From the NCBI GenBank assembly GCA_905221605.1, contig CAJNDS010002592.1, positions 215,001-279,000 on the forward strand: a stretch of 64,000 bases of DNA. The letters are read 5' to 3'. Below are positions 8,237-20,126 of this stretch, piece after piece (position 1 is the first letter of the stretch; each line of letters opens with the position of its first letter). Position numbers and translations under genes: made by a program. The DNA is from Symbiodinium natans (Eukaryota; Sar; Dinophyceae; Suessiales; Symbiodiniaceae). The notes under the pieces were generated by a model, which was not told the DNA's origin, ran no database searches, and saw only the letters and a program-made list of their open reading frames with translations.

Positions 8237-10954
8237 ATGGCAAGCACCGTGGCCTTCGTGGCGCCCGCCCTGCAAGAAGGGGCAGTGGCCAGGCAGATCC
8301 ACACAGCACCCGCCTCTCCGAACCCCAAGACTTCTGGCGCTGGCTATGCTGGCCCCGCTGTGGCCTCGATCGCTGTGGCCCTGGCTGCGCGTACGGTGGG
8401 CCGCCAGCGCCGTCGCACCTCGGCCCGAAAGCAGGTGGCCCTGCGTGCTTCCACCTTGGACCAGTTGAAGCAGGTGGGCGGCAAGGAGGGTTCCATCCCT
8501 CTGAGCAAGTATCGCAACATCGGCATCATGGCCCATATCGATGCCGGAAAGACGACGACGACAGAGCGCATCCTGTACTACACTGGCCGCGAGAAAAACA
8601 TCGGAGAGGTCCATGAAGGGCAGGCCACCATGGATTGGATGGAGCAGGAGCAGGAGCGAGGAATCACCATCACCAGCGCAGCAACAACGGCTTTCTGGGA
8701 TGGCCACAGGATCAACATCGTGGACACGCCAGGTCACGTGGACTTCACGCTGGAGGTGGAACGATCTCTCCGAGTACTAGATGGTGCCGTGGCTGTTTTC
8801 GATGGCGTTGCAGGTGTCGAGCCCCAGAGTGAAACCGTGTGGCGCCAAGCCGACAAGTACAAGGTGCCCCGCATGTGCTTCGTGAACAAGATGGACCGCG
8901 AGGGCGCAGACTTCTACAAGGATGTGCAGATGATGGTGGACCAGCTTGGCACGAATCCCGTTCCCATCCAGCTTCCGATCGGGAAGGGCTCCTCCTTCAA
9001 GGGTGTCTTTGATTTGGTGACGATGAAAACATTGATTTGGACTGGTGAGGAGCTGGGTGCGAAGTATGATGTGAAGGATGAGATCCCCGAGGGCATGGAG
9101 GAGGAAGTTGCTAAATGGCGCGAGAACCTCATCGAGAAGGCCGTGGAGCAGGATGAAGAGGTTCTGGAGGCCTACTTGGAGTCTGGTGAGGCGCCATCTC
9201 TGGAGGACCTCAAGAAGTGCATCCGTATTGGAACGCTGGCATTCAGCTTAGTTCCCGTGCTTTGCGGGACGGCCTTCAAGAACAAGGGTGTGCAGCCTTT
9301 GCTGGACGCCGTGTGCGACTACCTGCCATCGCCCGTCGATCTGCCGCCCACCAAGGGCAAGAACCCCAAGAATGAGGCAGATTGATGCTTCAGTGAGTCC
9401 ATTGGCACGTCGACTTGTAGCGAATGTAACCAATTTTGCTGAAGCCCGCTGTCGGCGTTTGCAGGAGGAGGAGATCGAGCGCAAGAACGAGCCAGATGAG
9501 AAGCTTTCCGGCTTGGCCTTCAAGGTGGTCTGACACGGTCAAGTGTCTTGCGTACGGACGTTCTGTGTCGCACAGTCGTTCGGCCCGCCCAATTGAGAGG
9601 GGTGTCTGTGTCTGTGTGAGTTGGTGTGTGACTCAGGTGGCCGCAGATCCTTACATCGGCACCTTGACCTTCTACCGACTCTATTCTGGCAAGGTGAAGA
9701 GTGGCGAGATGGTTTGGAATCCAAGGCCTCTGTGTGTGCGTGCAAAGTGCATTTCGGGATGAGGTTCTGACTTGTTCCGAAGCTGTGTCACGCATAATAG
9801 GCATGCCAAGCTATAGTTGCCCATATAGATGCCTGGAGGACCAAGTCCAAGGAGCGCATGGGCCGAATGGTTCTCATGCCCCTTGGCGTTTCTGTCAGCA
9901 CGTAGGCGCTCTCGTTCGTAGCATGCGTTTGGGTTGTGGGCTCGGGTCTCGCCTCAGGCACTCAAACAAACGCGAGGAGATCAAGGAGGCCCAGGCAGGC
10001 GACATTATCGCCATTGTGGGCTTGAAGGACACCACCACGGGTGACACCCTGTGCGCCGTCGACTCTCCCATCGTGTTGGAGAAGATGGAGTTCCCAGAGC
10101 CTGTTATCAAGGTCTCCTGCGAGCCGGACTCCCAGAAGGATGCGGACAAGATGGGTGAGGCACTTGCCAAGCTGGCAGCAGAGGACCCTTCCTTCCGTTT
10201 CAGCCGGGATGAAGAGTCCAACCAAACGGTCATCGAGGGCATGGGCGAGCTTCATTTGGAGATCATCATTGACCGCCTCAAGAGAGAGTTCAAGGTGGAA
10301 GCCAATATTGGCAAGCCCCAGGTGGCCTACCGCGAAACCATCACAGAGCCTGTCGAGCTTTGGTACACCCACAAGAAGCAGACGGGAGGCTCTGGCCAGT
10401 ATGCCAAGCTCTGCATGTCTTTCGAGCCCAACCCTGGAGAGGGCTTTGAGTTCTCCAACGAAATTATCGGCGGCACCGTTCCAAAGGAGTACGTGCCCGC
10501 AGTGGTCAAGGGCACCGAGGGCGAGCTCTTGAACGGCATCCGCATGGGCTTCCCAGTCGTTGACGTCAAAGCTAGGCTCAAGGATGGTGGATTCCACCCG
10601 GTTGACTCCTCCGCCATTGCTTTCGAGATTGCAGCCCGGGCATGCTTCAAGGAGGGCGCCGGCCAGGCGAAGCCCATTGTCATGGAGCCGATTATGAAGG
10701 TCGAGGTCATCACCCCCGAGGAATACATGGGAAACATCATCGGAGATCTGAACAGCCGTCGAGGCATCATCCAGAACCTTGCAACCCGTGGCAACCTCCA
10801 CGTTGTGAATGCAAGTGTGCCCCTGGCCGAGATGTTCAGCTACATCGCTGAGCTGCGCAACTTGTCCAAAGGCAGGGCCAACTACGCCATGGAGTTCGAG
10901 AAGTACGAGCCCGTGCCCGAGAACGTGGCGGAGTCCATTGAGGGCAAGAGCTGA
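8237..10954 (+). CDS. fusA: organellar (probably plastid) elongation factor G, five exons
   Basis: A translational GTPase that moves tRNA and mRNA through the ribosome. Proposed exons: 8237-9376, 9465-9524, 9637-9725, 9839-9877 and 9958-10954, in phase throughout, giving about 774 residues (bacterial EF-G is about 690). The roughly 75-residue N-terminal extension has FVAP at residues 7-10, a motif known near the start of dinoflagellate plastid transit peptides, a hydrophobic stretch at about 40-50 and an Arg-rich part. G1 is [10 protein letters not shown]2 RGITITSA, G3 DTPGHVDF, G4 NKMD. Domains III-V are in the last exon, with GGSGQYAK and RRGIIQ. Introns are 80-113 bp with donors GC, GT, GC, GC and acceptors AG|G. 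A mitochondrial destination cannot be excluded. Confidence 0.9.
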
Positions 10955-11870
10955 GACAAGCGATGACTTCAACACAGATCCAAAGATGCCTGACCTGAAG
11001 GGTGGTGCTTTGGCCTGAAAAGATTTGACTATTTTCGCGTGATTTTCGGGCGTAGCTGGCCTCACAGATCCTGAACGCTTCAGTAGACGTGTGCTATAGG
11101 GGTCAAAGGCGGCTTGTGACCATTTCAAGTCACATTTTCGAAGCAGCTGGACCGATCCTGCACTCACACCGCTCACACCGTCGGCGGAAAGAAATGGTTG
11201 ATGCCAGTGTGGTTGTCCTATTCCTCCATGTTGTCCTGTTCTCTCCACGCACACTGCAACAGACACTGTAAATTCTATGCCTTGCTGTCAGCACTTGTCA
11301 GCACCAGCGACTCCAAGCTTCCAAGGCCTCAGAGATGACCTGACGGACTGACGGATCGACGGACCGGAAGCGATGAACAAAATGAACTGGGGGCTGTGGT
11401 TGCGGTTATGCTTTGCTACTTGCCAGGCAGACGTAGAGAGGTTGTCAAGCCGGCATGTTGAATGTGAAATTTCCTCGGCTGCCCAGACTAATTCTCAGCA
11501 GTTGTTTGAGCCTGGCGCGCGTTCATCCCAGAAGCCGATGGCAAGAACAGTCTTGGTAGCGTGCAAGGACCAATGGAGAGCGACATCCCTGTAGAGTATT
11601 TAGCTCAGCAGACCTTTTCAGCCCAAACTGGCAATGTAATCTGCAATGGCTCAACTGCTGACAGCCTCTGATAGCCGCAGACATCGCGTGAGAGGTGCTG
11701 TCGGAATTGTAAACGGGGAATTGTAGCTGGTAACAGTCTTGATGAGCCCTAACCACACTGACACGCACACGTCGAGACAGCAAAAGCTGCACACAGCAAA
11801 ACAAAAGTAAAGTAAAAGTAAGAAGCACATCCCTGCTACACTTTATCTTGGATCTGCTGCCATGTCGATC
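10955..11870. other. no gene seen
   Basis: This is the region 3' of EF-G. Short ORFs lack exon-like boundaries or recognisable motifs. No polyadenylation signal can be assigned. Confidence 0.4.
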
Positions 11871-11875
11871 CTCCT

Positions 11876-12401
11876 TTCCATCGATGGCGCAGAGCATAGT
11901 GCCAGCATCGAGGGGCAGCATGTCAACGGCGACCTTTGGCTATTTCAGCGCTAAGACGTTGTCACACGTGGTCGCGCGTGAGTGAGTCCATCGTGCGTTC
12001 TTTGCTGGTTGAACCACGAGGCTGTGTCTTGTTGCCGGCATACAAACCTGCAGAAAATTAACCCTACAGTGCGGGAAGTCTGAATCCTTGAAATATTGCT
12101 CTGTGTCTGAGGAAGAGCAGCGCTTAGCCGTGCGTCAGCTGAACAAGCTCTTGATGCGTACGGGCGCCCGATTCTCAGCAAAGAGCACCAAATCAGGCCA
12201 AGAAAGAATCCGTTGTGAAAACGACTTCAAGCGTTTCAGGAAAACATCTTCTTAGCGCCCTGTGAGTATGAGTTGCCCGGGTATATACCGTACATGGATC
12301 GGCGAGGGTCTGCAGGTGCTTTCCCTGACTCCCCAACAAGTCTCAAACAGGCAGCGGCTCAGTTCCTCAAAGACCACGTCGATGTCACGGTTCAGGGTGC
12401 A
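11876..12401 (+). CDS. probable exons of an unrecognised gene
   Basis: Three open segments with typical coding composition follow each other on the + strand. About 11876-11931 reads SIDGAEHSASIEGQHVNG and so on. 12111-12255 starts after AG and reads EEQRLAVRQLNKLLMRTG and onward to a basic stretch. About 12327-12401 reads DSPTSLKQAAAQFLKDH. They look like small helical exons, but the joins are not resolved and I recognise no family. They could also be remnants of a decayed gene. Confidence 0.3.
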
Positions 12402-14551
12402 CATGGGAACTAGGAGAAGCTTGCATGTTTTGCATCAGGTGTGCAATCTTTCAGCGTATGGTAAGGATTGAGCCTATATCACGAAGAGGGATATGAATGT
12501 CTGTGACCTTTGAATGCTGGTGCAGAGTTATTCCCTGGTTTGGTTGCCATGCTCAATACACTTTTTCAAGTTGGTTGCGGCATGAGGATGCCATGCCACT
12601 TAATGGGCTACGTACCTCGGAGAAGCTCGAACATAGTGACATAGTGTACAGGCGCAGGTGGGGCGCACGTAGGCGTGTGCTTAGACCACGTTTATGCCTG
12701 AGCCCCTGCTGAAAGAAGTAGCAGTTCCATGCCCGAAATACGGCGATTTTTTTGTCAAGCCCAGGTGTACTTCACTCGTGCGTGCCTCAGTTGTTGACTC
12801 CAATGCACCTGATACATGAAGGGGAGGTAATTTGCCGATGTTTGGGTCAAAGGTCTGCAGATGTTCTGGGGTTCCAGATGTTTTTGTACACTTGATACAC
12901 CAAATCTTGCCAGGAATGGATTTGCAGTTCGCACCAGAGGCCCGATCGTGGATGGTCGTTGTAGAGATCCTTCCTGCTCTTCGCGTGGCTAAGTTCATCA
13001 TGTTCATCTAGTCTGCTCTCCCGGCACTGCCCAGCATCCTGTCATACTGCACCACTGCCATCCCTGTGCTTCAAGTCGGATGTCTTCACGACATGTTTCC
13101 CCGCAGCGTGGCCGGTCTGATTGGCTAAAAAGCAAGGGGCGGTCGTGGGGAATCGGGGAAGGGGCTGGGTGCGGTAACGTGAACGATCTGCCAGGCCAAG
13201 AGAGCCTTGCTCACAACTGTGCCCGGAAGCCTGCGAACAGCAGACCAGGAGGCTCCTGCATGAAAAATCCGATGCGCAGCAGGTGCTGCCAACGGCAGCG
13301 GCGAGTCTTCACAAAGTCTGCTTGTTGGGATCATCAGTCCTTAGTTTAAGTACGTGGATGGCGTGTTCAGAATTGCTTACCAGGCTTCTTCTTGCATACT
13401 GGAAGCTGACATAGACTGACAGAGTGATTTGGAGGTGCTGCTCTCCTATTACTCGTTGCCGCGCGCGGCACTGCACGGGTGCTACAAGCTGAATAATGCG
13501 TGGTGAGATGTAAATGGGTGGCTTAAAGGCTCATTGTGAGAGAGGTCTGGTGCTTCTCACAAAGTCATGCCTTTTTCTGGGCGCTTTGCTCAGGCTCGTT
13601 GTGTCTGCCGAGCAGGAGATGTCTGTCCTAGGCAGGGGTGTTAAAGAGCCGACAGCCCAAAGGCGAGACGTAAAGTGCTTAGAGCCACAGTGTTCCGCTC
13701 TGCAGTTCTGGCTACGAATCGTCGATACAGGGTGGCATAGCAGAAAGTCAAAACTCTTGACTTTGAACGGTTCCAGCTGACAGCTTGCTCGTATATGCTC
13801 GGATGTCAAGCCGATGATGTGGATCATGCTGAAACTCAAAGAAGAGGTGACGCCTACGTGGACCCACGTTTGGGTCCGTTTGCCAGCGCCCCAGAACATC
13901 CCAGAACTGTCAGTTTCACAAGAAAAGTGCATGACATCAAATTCATTCAATGCAGTCGCTTGTTGGTTGGGCCTTACGTTCATCACTTCACTGTTCAGTA
14001 GTTCTACTTGGCTTCATTCAGCTTCCAAGGTTGGGTTTAACGTTGAACGGACGGTTCGAATATTCTGTAGAGAGATGTAAAGCAAGAGTCGTCGCCATTG
14101 ATCATAGACTGGACGATGCCAGCAAACCGAGGCATATTGATCAGATACGCTTGATGCCGGATCTTGCCTAGTATCGCCCCGGGCCGGCCGCAGTTTGAGT
14201 ACGACTCGTTGTAGTACTGTCAGCTATGTTACGTATGTGACCATCAGGCACTCAGAAATCCGCTACATGAGTCCTGTTTCTGTGTTCAGCCGTGTGGTTG
14301 TATGGGCCCAGTCCCCTGACACAGCGTTCGCTATGCCGGCGATGCCGCTTGCCGCGGAGGACCAGGTCGAATGGGGGATAAACAGCAAATTTGAAATACC
14401 GATAAACACGGAAAACACGTACAATCCTTTGAGTACAACAGGGCGGCTGACTGCACGGACAATGTTTCACCTGGTAGCAAATTAGTATCAACCTGCCTGG
14501 TGTAGCCTTGAGCAGAAAAGATGACAGGAGCAGGGGGAGGCGGAAGTCCTC
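12402..14551 (+). other. mostly non-coding, with two weak coding-like stretches
   Basis: Coding-like frames occur at about 13249-13360 (RRLLHEKSDAQQVLPTAAA) and 13814-13945 (WTHVWVRLPAPQNIPELS). Neither has a clear start or stop or a recognised family. The rest shows only short shadow ORFs. Confidence 0.25.
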
Positions 14552-16024
14552 TTGCAGACGGAAACGAGGCATCAACGGCAGCCAAGGCTTCAGTCCAGAT
14601 GGTGGGAGGTGCTGGGTTTGACAATGACCCTCATCCTGGTGATCAGCGCTGCCCGCTACGTGAGTGCGCCTGGAGGTCTTGAGAGCAGGCTCACCAGACG
14701 CCAGGGTGCACACTACATTCGTAGGTTCTCTCGTGACATCTACGACATGTCAGCGGACCAAGATGATCAGAACCAGGGCAGGAGTGATGATCTATTTCCC
14801 ACCCACAATCGAGGAACTGGTATCTCCGGCGAGGAATACCCAACTCATTCAGAAGATGAAGATACGGGATTCCGGGATCGGCATGCTGTCTACGGCGGGT
14901 ATGGGAATGGTGATGTAGATGCATACTCGACTGATGCAGCCACTTCGCAACAGACGAGTCTTGACCGGGGTTTCTTGACAGATGCTGACAATGGCTGGTG
15001 GGGCGAGCACGGTCCGAATGCTGCGATGACCCGAGCATCAAGTTATACGAGCGAGCAGGCAGCTGCCTACGACTCGGATACAAAGCGGGACAACAGGGGC
15101 GTTCAGGATGCATCGCAATTTGCAGGACGATTGCAGAGAAACGGAGGCGAAGGCGGTGCATCTTGGAACGACTGGTCTGACAACCAAGCTCCCACTAGTT
15201 GGGACAGATCGCAGGGCAGGTCGGATACCAAATCGACGACACCATCGGCGACACAATCGACAGCAGCTGCGTACCACTCGGAGACAAAGCGAGACAACAG
15301 GGGTGTTGAGGACGCACCGCATTTCGCAGGACGATTGCAGAGAAATGGAGGCGAAGACGGTGCATTTTGGAACGACTGGTCTGACAACCAAGCTCCCACT
15401 AGTTGGGACAGATCGCAGGGCAGGTCGGATACCAAATCGACGACACCATCGGCGACACAATCGACAGCAGCTGCGTACCACTCGGAGACAAAGCGAGACA
15501 ACAGGGGTGTTGAGGACGCACCGCATTTCGCAGGACGATTGCAGAGAAATGGAGGCGAAGACGGTGCATTTTGGAACGACTGGTCTGACAACCAAGCTCC
15601 CACTAGCTGGGACAGATCGCAGGGCAGGTCGGATACCAAATCGACGACACCATTGACGACACATTCGACGGCAGCTGCGTACCACTCGGAGACAAAGCGA
15701 GACAACAGGCCTGTCGAGGACGCATCGCAATATGCCGGACGATTGAAGAGGAACGGAGGCGAAGACGGTGCAGCTTGGACGTCTTGGAAAGGCTGGTCTC
15801 CCGCTAGCTGGGATCCCGCTAGCTGGGACGGATCGCAGGGCTGGTCGGCTTCCAAATCGACGACACCATCGACGACACAATCGACGACAGTGGCCACTGT
15901 GGTTACCGGGCCTGTTGCAGCCGCAGAGACGTACATCAATCACTATGACTCTGACAATCCTTTGGGCATCAAGGTCAGGGTTGGGACAGAGAGCCGGCAG
16001 CAGCACTCAGGGTCAGCATACTGA
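14552..16024 (+). CDS. membrane-anchored protein with four 68-residue tandem repeats
   Basis: A 490-residue ORF. Residues of about 18-35 (WEVLGLTMTLILVISAA) form one hydrophobic segment suited to a signal anchor. The rest is hydrophilic, rich in Ser, Thr, Asp, Asn, Gly and Gln. From residue of about 170, four 68-residue repeats run with the core FAGRLQRNGGEDGA and NDWSDNQAPTSWDRSQG; units 2 and 3 are almost identical and unit 4 is divergent. The start is the first in-frame ATG, and an upstream exon is possible. The ORF passes through ATCAAG|GTCAGG at 15969-15977, a strong donor in phase with the phosphatase exon at 16164. It may therefore be the stalk of that enzyme rather than a separate gene. 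Confidence 0.5.
   Translation: MQTETRHQRQPRLQSRWWEVLGLTMTLILVISAARYVSAPGGLESRLTRRQGAHYIRRFSRDIYDMSADQDDQNQGRSDDLFPTHNRGTGISGEEYPTHSEDEDTGFRDRHAVYGGYGNGDVDAYSTDAATSQQTSLDRGFLTDADNGWWGEHGPNAAMTRASSYTSEQAAAYDSDTKRDNRGVQDASQFAGRLQRNGGEGGASWNDWSDNQAPTSWDRSQGRSDTKSTTPSATQSTAAAYHSETKRDNRGVEDAPHFAGRLQRNGGEDGAFWNDWSDNQAPTSWDRSQGRSDTKSTTPSATQSTAAAYHSETKRDNRGVEDAPHFAGRLQRNGGEDGAFWNDWSDNQAPTSWDRSQGRSDTKSTTPLTTHSTAAAYHSETKRDNRPVEDASQYAGRLKRNGGEDGAAWTSWKGWSPASWDPASWDGSQGWSASKSTTPSTTQSTTVATVVTGPVAAAETYINHYDSDNPLGIKVRVGTESRQQHSGSAY
15059..15874 (+). repeat. 204-bp tandem repeat, four units
   Basis: Unit starts are marked by GCAGCTGC at 15059, 15263, 15467 and 15671, exactly 204 bp apart, so each unit is 68 codons and the frame is kept. 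Units 2 and 3 are near identical. Unit 4 has substitutions and a small expansion of the W-D-P-A-S-W part. Confidence 0.9.
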
Positions 16025-16163
16025 GCTATGCATAACTTGCGGTTCATCTTCACGCCATGCACTAGCTTGTAATTGAGATGTCTGTGCCGCCTCAAATGCA
16101 GAAACCCACCCGAACCCACTCCGGCCTGACATGCCCTTGCGCATGAAGTGCTCACCCCTGCAG

Positions 16164-19098
16164 ATGTCCGCGATGGGCCGAAACCAGAACTACTTCCTCA
16201 TCATCGGTGACTGGGGAAAGGCCGGTGGCCCCGGCAGCTGCCAGAAGGCGAGCACTCCGGGCCATCTTGCCTGGTCTCGAAGCTTTGGGATCCTAAGGCA
16301 ACCCCACCACGCAAGGAAAGCAACGCATGTTTCCTTGTCAGGGCTTCCCCGCAGGCCGTTGCGTTCCCTTTGAAATGTAAGTGGAATGAACATCATTTAG
16401 TTCACGGGCCGCGTGGGGGAGGGGGGGAGCCTTTCCCCCCCCCCCCCCCCCCCCCCTCCCTCGATGAAATTTCGAAAAAATTGTAAAATGGAAAAGTCCA
16501 GCAAACCAGTACAGCTTTTTACCGATTAATTAAGTTTACAGACCATTTCCAAATATTATTGGTGATGATGCAAAAGTATTAAGACAAGTCCTGCAAAACA
16601 GGTTTACACAATGTCGGACCAGGATCGAATCGGTGTCCCAGGTGGATTCTCCCCCAATCCCCCCAAAAAAGATCCTTGTCTAGTTCCAACACGTGGCGCT
16701 GCGTGCGTAAGAACACTGGCGCACTTCTAGCTTTCGTAGCCGCAGTCTCAAGTATGTGCCAGGCACATTCACAAATCCGGCTTTGTGTCTGAAATCTATG
16801 CCATCGAACCAAGAGGTCTTAGAGACAGCGCCGAGTGAACCAAGAGGTCTGTAGTGATGTCCAACTCATGACTTTGCATTGTTCACAGATTTTGCGTCCA
16901 CCTCTTTCTGCCCCCAAAATGCTATATGCATATATACTAATACTAATATATATATATGTATATATATATATATTATACATAGAAATATTTATTTTTGTTT
17001 TTTCACTTATTGATGTATTATATATATAGTGGCCTTCAACCGAAGGCAGTAGCAGCCCATTTGCGTGCCTACGTCGAGAAGCAGGCCGGCGTTGTCTTGC
17101 AAGGTTCTTCTTCATGTCCTGCTGAGTCCGTGCTAGTCCCAGACCGGCAGGCGCAAAATTCAAAGAAGCTTTTGTTCATTGCTTCAGCCGGGGACAACTT
17201 TTACTGGACCGGGGCGACACGAGAGGCTTGGGAGGCAGCAGCTTGTCTGACTCAGTTGTCATAGCCAACGGATGTCTGAGGGTTTAGGGTCTAGGGTTTA
17301 GGGGTTTAGGGTTTAGGGTTTAGGGTTTAGGGTTTGGGGTCATCAAGTCCGGTTTCAAAAAGGGTTTCGGGTCTAGGGTATGTTGGCCATGTGGACATTG
17401 TCTTTTTCAGCACACTGATAGAAACACGAGATTCTGTTGATGCCCGGCAGTTTTCAGCGAAAAACGGAGGGGTACGGAGGTCGTAGGAGATTGCGTCAGC
17501 TGTCCGACAGCGAGGTATGGTCCCAACCGTACGGCATCCACGATCCTAACTCGCCAGTTTACCAAGTTCCATGGCTTTCGGCGCACCATGGTGGCAGCGC
17601 TCTGCGCAAGGCGTCAGGCAATCCATGAATCCATGCACGTGTACTGGTTTTCTAACACCTCCTGAGCTCGAACAACATGGCTTCGAGGTTTAAAGAGTCA
17701 AGCTTGCTGCTACGGATCCACCGCGCAGACAGTGAGGTACGGAAATCACGACTATGGCAACCATGACCCTTACGCATTCTGCCCGCATAAAGACGAATCG
17801 CCTCAGCGAAGAATCATCAACGGACAGGCGCGGGTTGCTGGATTTGGCTCGGCTCATGGCTCAGGTGTAGTGTGACAAGTTCTTGCAATTGCGAGAGAAT
17901 TGTCCCCAGGCCTACTCCAGCCACCAGCTGAACGCCGACCGGAATCCGAGTCGCCCTTGGGGCACAGAGCCACTTGAAAGAACCGATTTTTGTCGTGACT
18001 TGCGATTTATGTCTCCTCTTGACGGGGCCCAACGCACCAAATGCGCAAAAACATGGCAGGCGATATTGGCTTCCAGACTACAACTACCATTATGCAATCC
18101 CAAGCGATGCAGAGCCAGATGTGGAGGTCATTGTTGTTGACACATCCGCTCTGATCAACCCAGACCGTGTGGGAGGGGACCCAAAAGGCCGAGCCTTTGC
18201 TGATGTGCTTTGTGGTGGCCGTCCCATCGCCCAGCATTTCCTGAACAAGACATACGAAGCTGGACGTCAGCTGGTAATCGAAAGGGCCAGGAAGAACAAG
18301 GTTGGGACAGCTCCTGGCCGTATGTTGTGCTTTGTGTTCCTCAGGTGGTAGAAGTTGACATGAGTACATATGTGTCATATGTATTGAGCCCGTGAATGCA
18401 CCAGCTTCTCAGGTTCTGATCATGCAGCACTACCCGAAGCAATGCCCGAGGGATCTTTTCGAGAAGTCTCTTCCTGCCTCACGGAAGGGCAAGGTCAAGG
18501 TAATCTGCTCCTTGGCAGCAGGGCAGGCGCTGCTTAACGCTGCTTGCTCTTGGCGGCAAAGCGCCACGAGCTTGCGCGTGTGCTTCATGACTTCATGTCC
18601 CCCACCCCCTGAGAACTCAGGTAGCGTCCTTGCTTGCGAGGAGTAGAGTGAGTAGAAGGTTGACTTCCTCCTATCTTACCATGACCTAGCCAACACCCCA
18701 GTGCTTATGATGGGTCTACCTGGGTCGGCGATTCTGAGGCGCATATGGGCACGTCCATGAGCAGAAGTGTGAGCGGAAGGACCGGGACTGGACCCCATGA
18801 TCCAGCAATTCTTTGACAAGTCGAGCCATCGAGTTGGTATTTGCCTTTCAATGTTTCAAAGGATGCTGCTGGCATGTGCATTGACATTTTGTCCGGTGGC
18901 GGTGGTGGCTGCTGCACCTCGGAAGTCAATTTAACAAGCACCTAGAAACAGAAGGGGGAGCGTGCTGAATCCTGCGCTGTCGGATCATGGCCTGAAACTC
19001 TTCTCAGGTCTAGGCCTGTTAGTCCTGCGAATTCCACAGTCATCCAAGGTGGCCCATTCGTTGAGTCGGCAGGCTTTGCGGCCGTACATCTAGATGAG
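16164..19098 (+). CDS. purple acid phosphatase (type 5-like) metallophosphatase, multi-exon
   Basis: Exons that join in phase: 16164-16247, 17046-17084, 17151-17213, 17515-17582, 17737-17827, 17910-17968, 18060-18300 and 18413-18499. Later pieces start at 18862 and about 19042-19098. The metal-binding motifs of the acid-phosphatase fold appear in order: FLIIGDWG (first Asp), SAGDNFYWTG (Asp, Asn, Tyr), AYGNHDYG (Asn, His) and IMQHYPKQC in place of the usual GHYP. The final GHxH motif, expected between 18500 and 18862, was not found. RYWLPDYNYHYAIP and VIVVDTSALINPD are typical body segments, and GGGGGCC near 18900 is a C-terminal hallmark. Most donors are GC. The N-terminus may continue upstream into the repeat ORF at 14552. 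An extracellular or surface phosphate-scavenging role is inferred, not shown. Confidence 0.7.
16435..16456. repeat. poly-C run
   Basis: A 22-base C homopolymer shortly after a G-rich stretch, inside the first long intron of the phosphatase gene. Its length is unreliable in any assembly. Confidence 0.8.
16917..17030. repeat. TA-rich microsatellite
   Basis: ATATATGTATATAT-type repeats immediately upstream of the exon at 17046, within the phosphatase gene. Confidence 0.8.
17279..17337. repeat. interstitial telomere-type TTTAGGG array
   Basis: About eight slightly degenerate GGGTTTA units in the intron between phosphatase exons 17213 and 17515. TTTAGGG is the plant/alga-type telomere repeat, also reported for dinoflagellates. 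Confidence 0.8.
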
Positions 19099-19119
19099 GT
19101 CACCTTGCCGCATCGCAGT

Positions 19120-19640
19120 CCAAACTCCAATTGCATCTCTTTGCTCCAGCAGGCCTGAAACGTGTCTTGAACATCTTCGACCCCAAGATGCCGCCCCCGT
19201 GTAGCAGCAAACTCAGCTGAGGGAAGCGGCGTGGCGGCGGTGGATGTTGAGTCCCCAGAAGTGCGGCTTCCTCCGAACAGCTGCATCTGGTAAAATGTTT
19301 AAGTCTTTGGCTTGCTGAAACTCTGCATTCGACCAATCGCTACGTCAGCCGAGCAACGCTCAACTTAAGAATGCTCTTTGTCCAAGCTTGCTAATGATAC
19401 CAAGTACGATTGAATACTCATAAATGCAGATCGAACTTCAATGTTTCATGCAGCCAAGCCGAAGATAGTGCTTAGGCGGCCTGTGACATACAATGTCTGG
19501 GTTCGCAATTAGGTTATTGAACTTCGCTTTATCTTCCGCAGGAACTGCGACCATGTTCAGTTAAGCTGGACAACGTAGCTGCACACAGGTCACCCAGCTG
19601 TTCCAAGATGTTGCGAGCGGGAGAGTGCAGGATGTGTTGC
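19120..19640. other. no gene seen
   Basis: This is the region downstream of the phosphatase exons. Minus-strand ORFs here have no supporting motifs. Confidence 0.35.
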
Positions 19641-19649
19641 AGTTTGATC

Positions 19650-19687
19650 ACAGCAGCAACAGCAACAGCAGCAGCAACAGCATTAGC

Positions 19688-19737
<50 letters not shown>

Positions 19738-20110
19738 CCGCAACGGCAACGGCAACGACAACGACAACGACAAGATAATAAGATAACGATAATAAAAAAT
19801 GATCATAAACAAATACTATTACAAATTCTACAACAAATACTACAACAAATAATGCGACAACTACAACAGCAAATACAACAGCAAATACAACAACAAAGAC
19901 AACAACCAGTACAACAACAAACACAACAGCACAAACAAAAACCAACCAACACAACTGCCAAGACGACAACAAATGACGACAACAAGTACAACAACAAATG
20001 CAACAACAAATACAACAACACATACAACAAATTCAACAGATACAACAAATGCAACGCAAAGAAAAGAGCAAGAACAAGAGCAATAACAGCAACATCAACA
20101 GCAACAAAAA
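19650..20110. repeat. degenerate CAA/CAG repeat tract
   Basis: A long CAA-rich tract, nearly pure at 19686-19737 and then diverging into ACAACAA variants. It generates poly-Gln/Thr/Asn or, on the minus strand, poly-Val/Leu/Cys ORFs that should not be taken as genes. Confidence 0.85.
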
Positions 20111-20126
20111 CACATGTACAAACACA

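Noticed and set aside
9962-11266. 434-codon minus-strand ORF
   Set aside because: Antisense shadow of EF-G exon 5; GC-rich third positions keep the opposite strand open.
15059-15874. CRISPR-like appearance of regularly spaced repeats
   Set aside because: The units are contiguous 204-bp coding repeats with no unique spacers, in a eukaryotic genome.
15038-16006. Minus-strand repetitive ORFs of 278 and 322 codons
   Set aside because: Shadows of the 204-bp coding repeats; Cys/Arg- or Ser-rich text with no start context. The + strand has the membrane anchor and the better composition.
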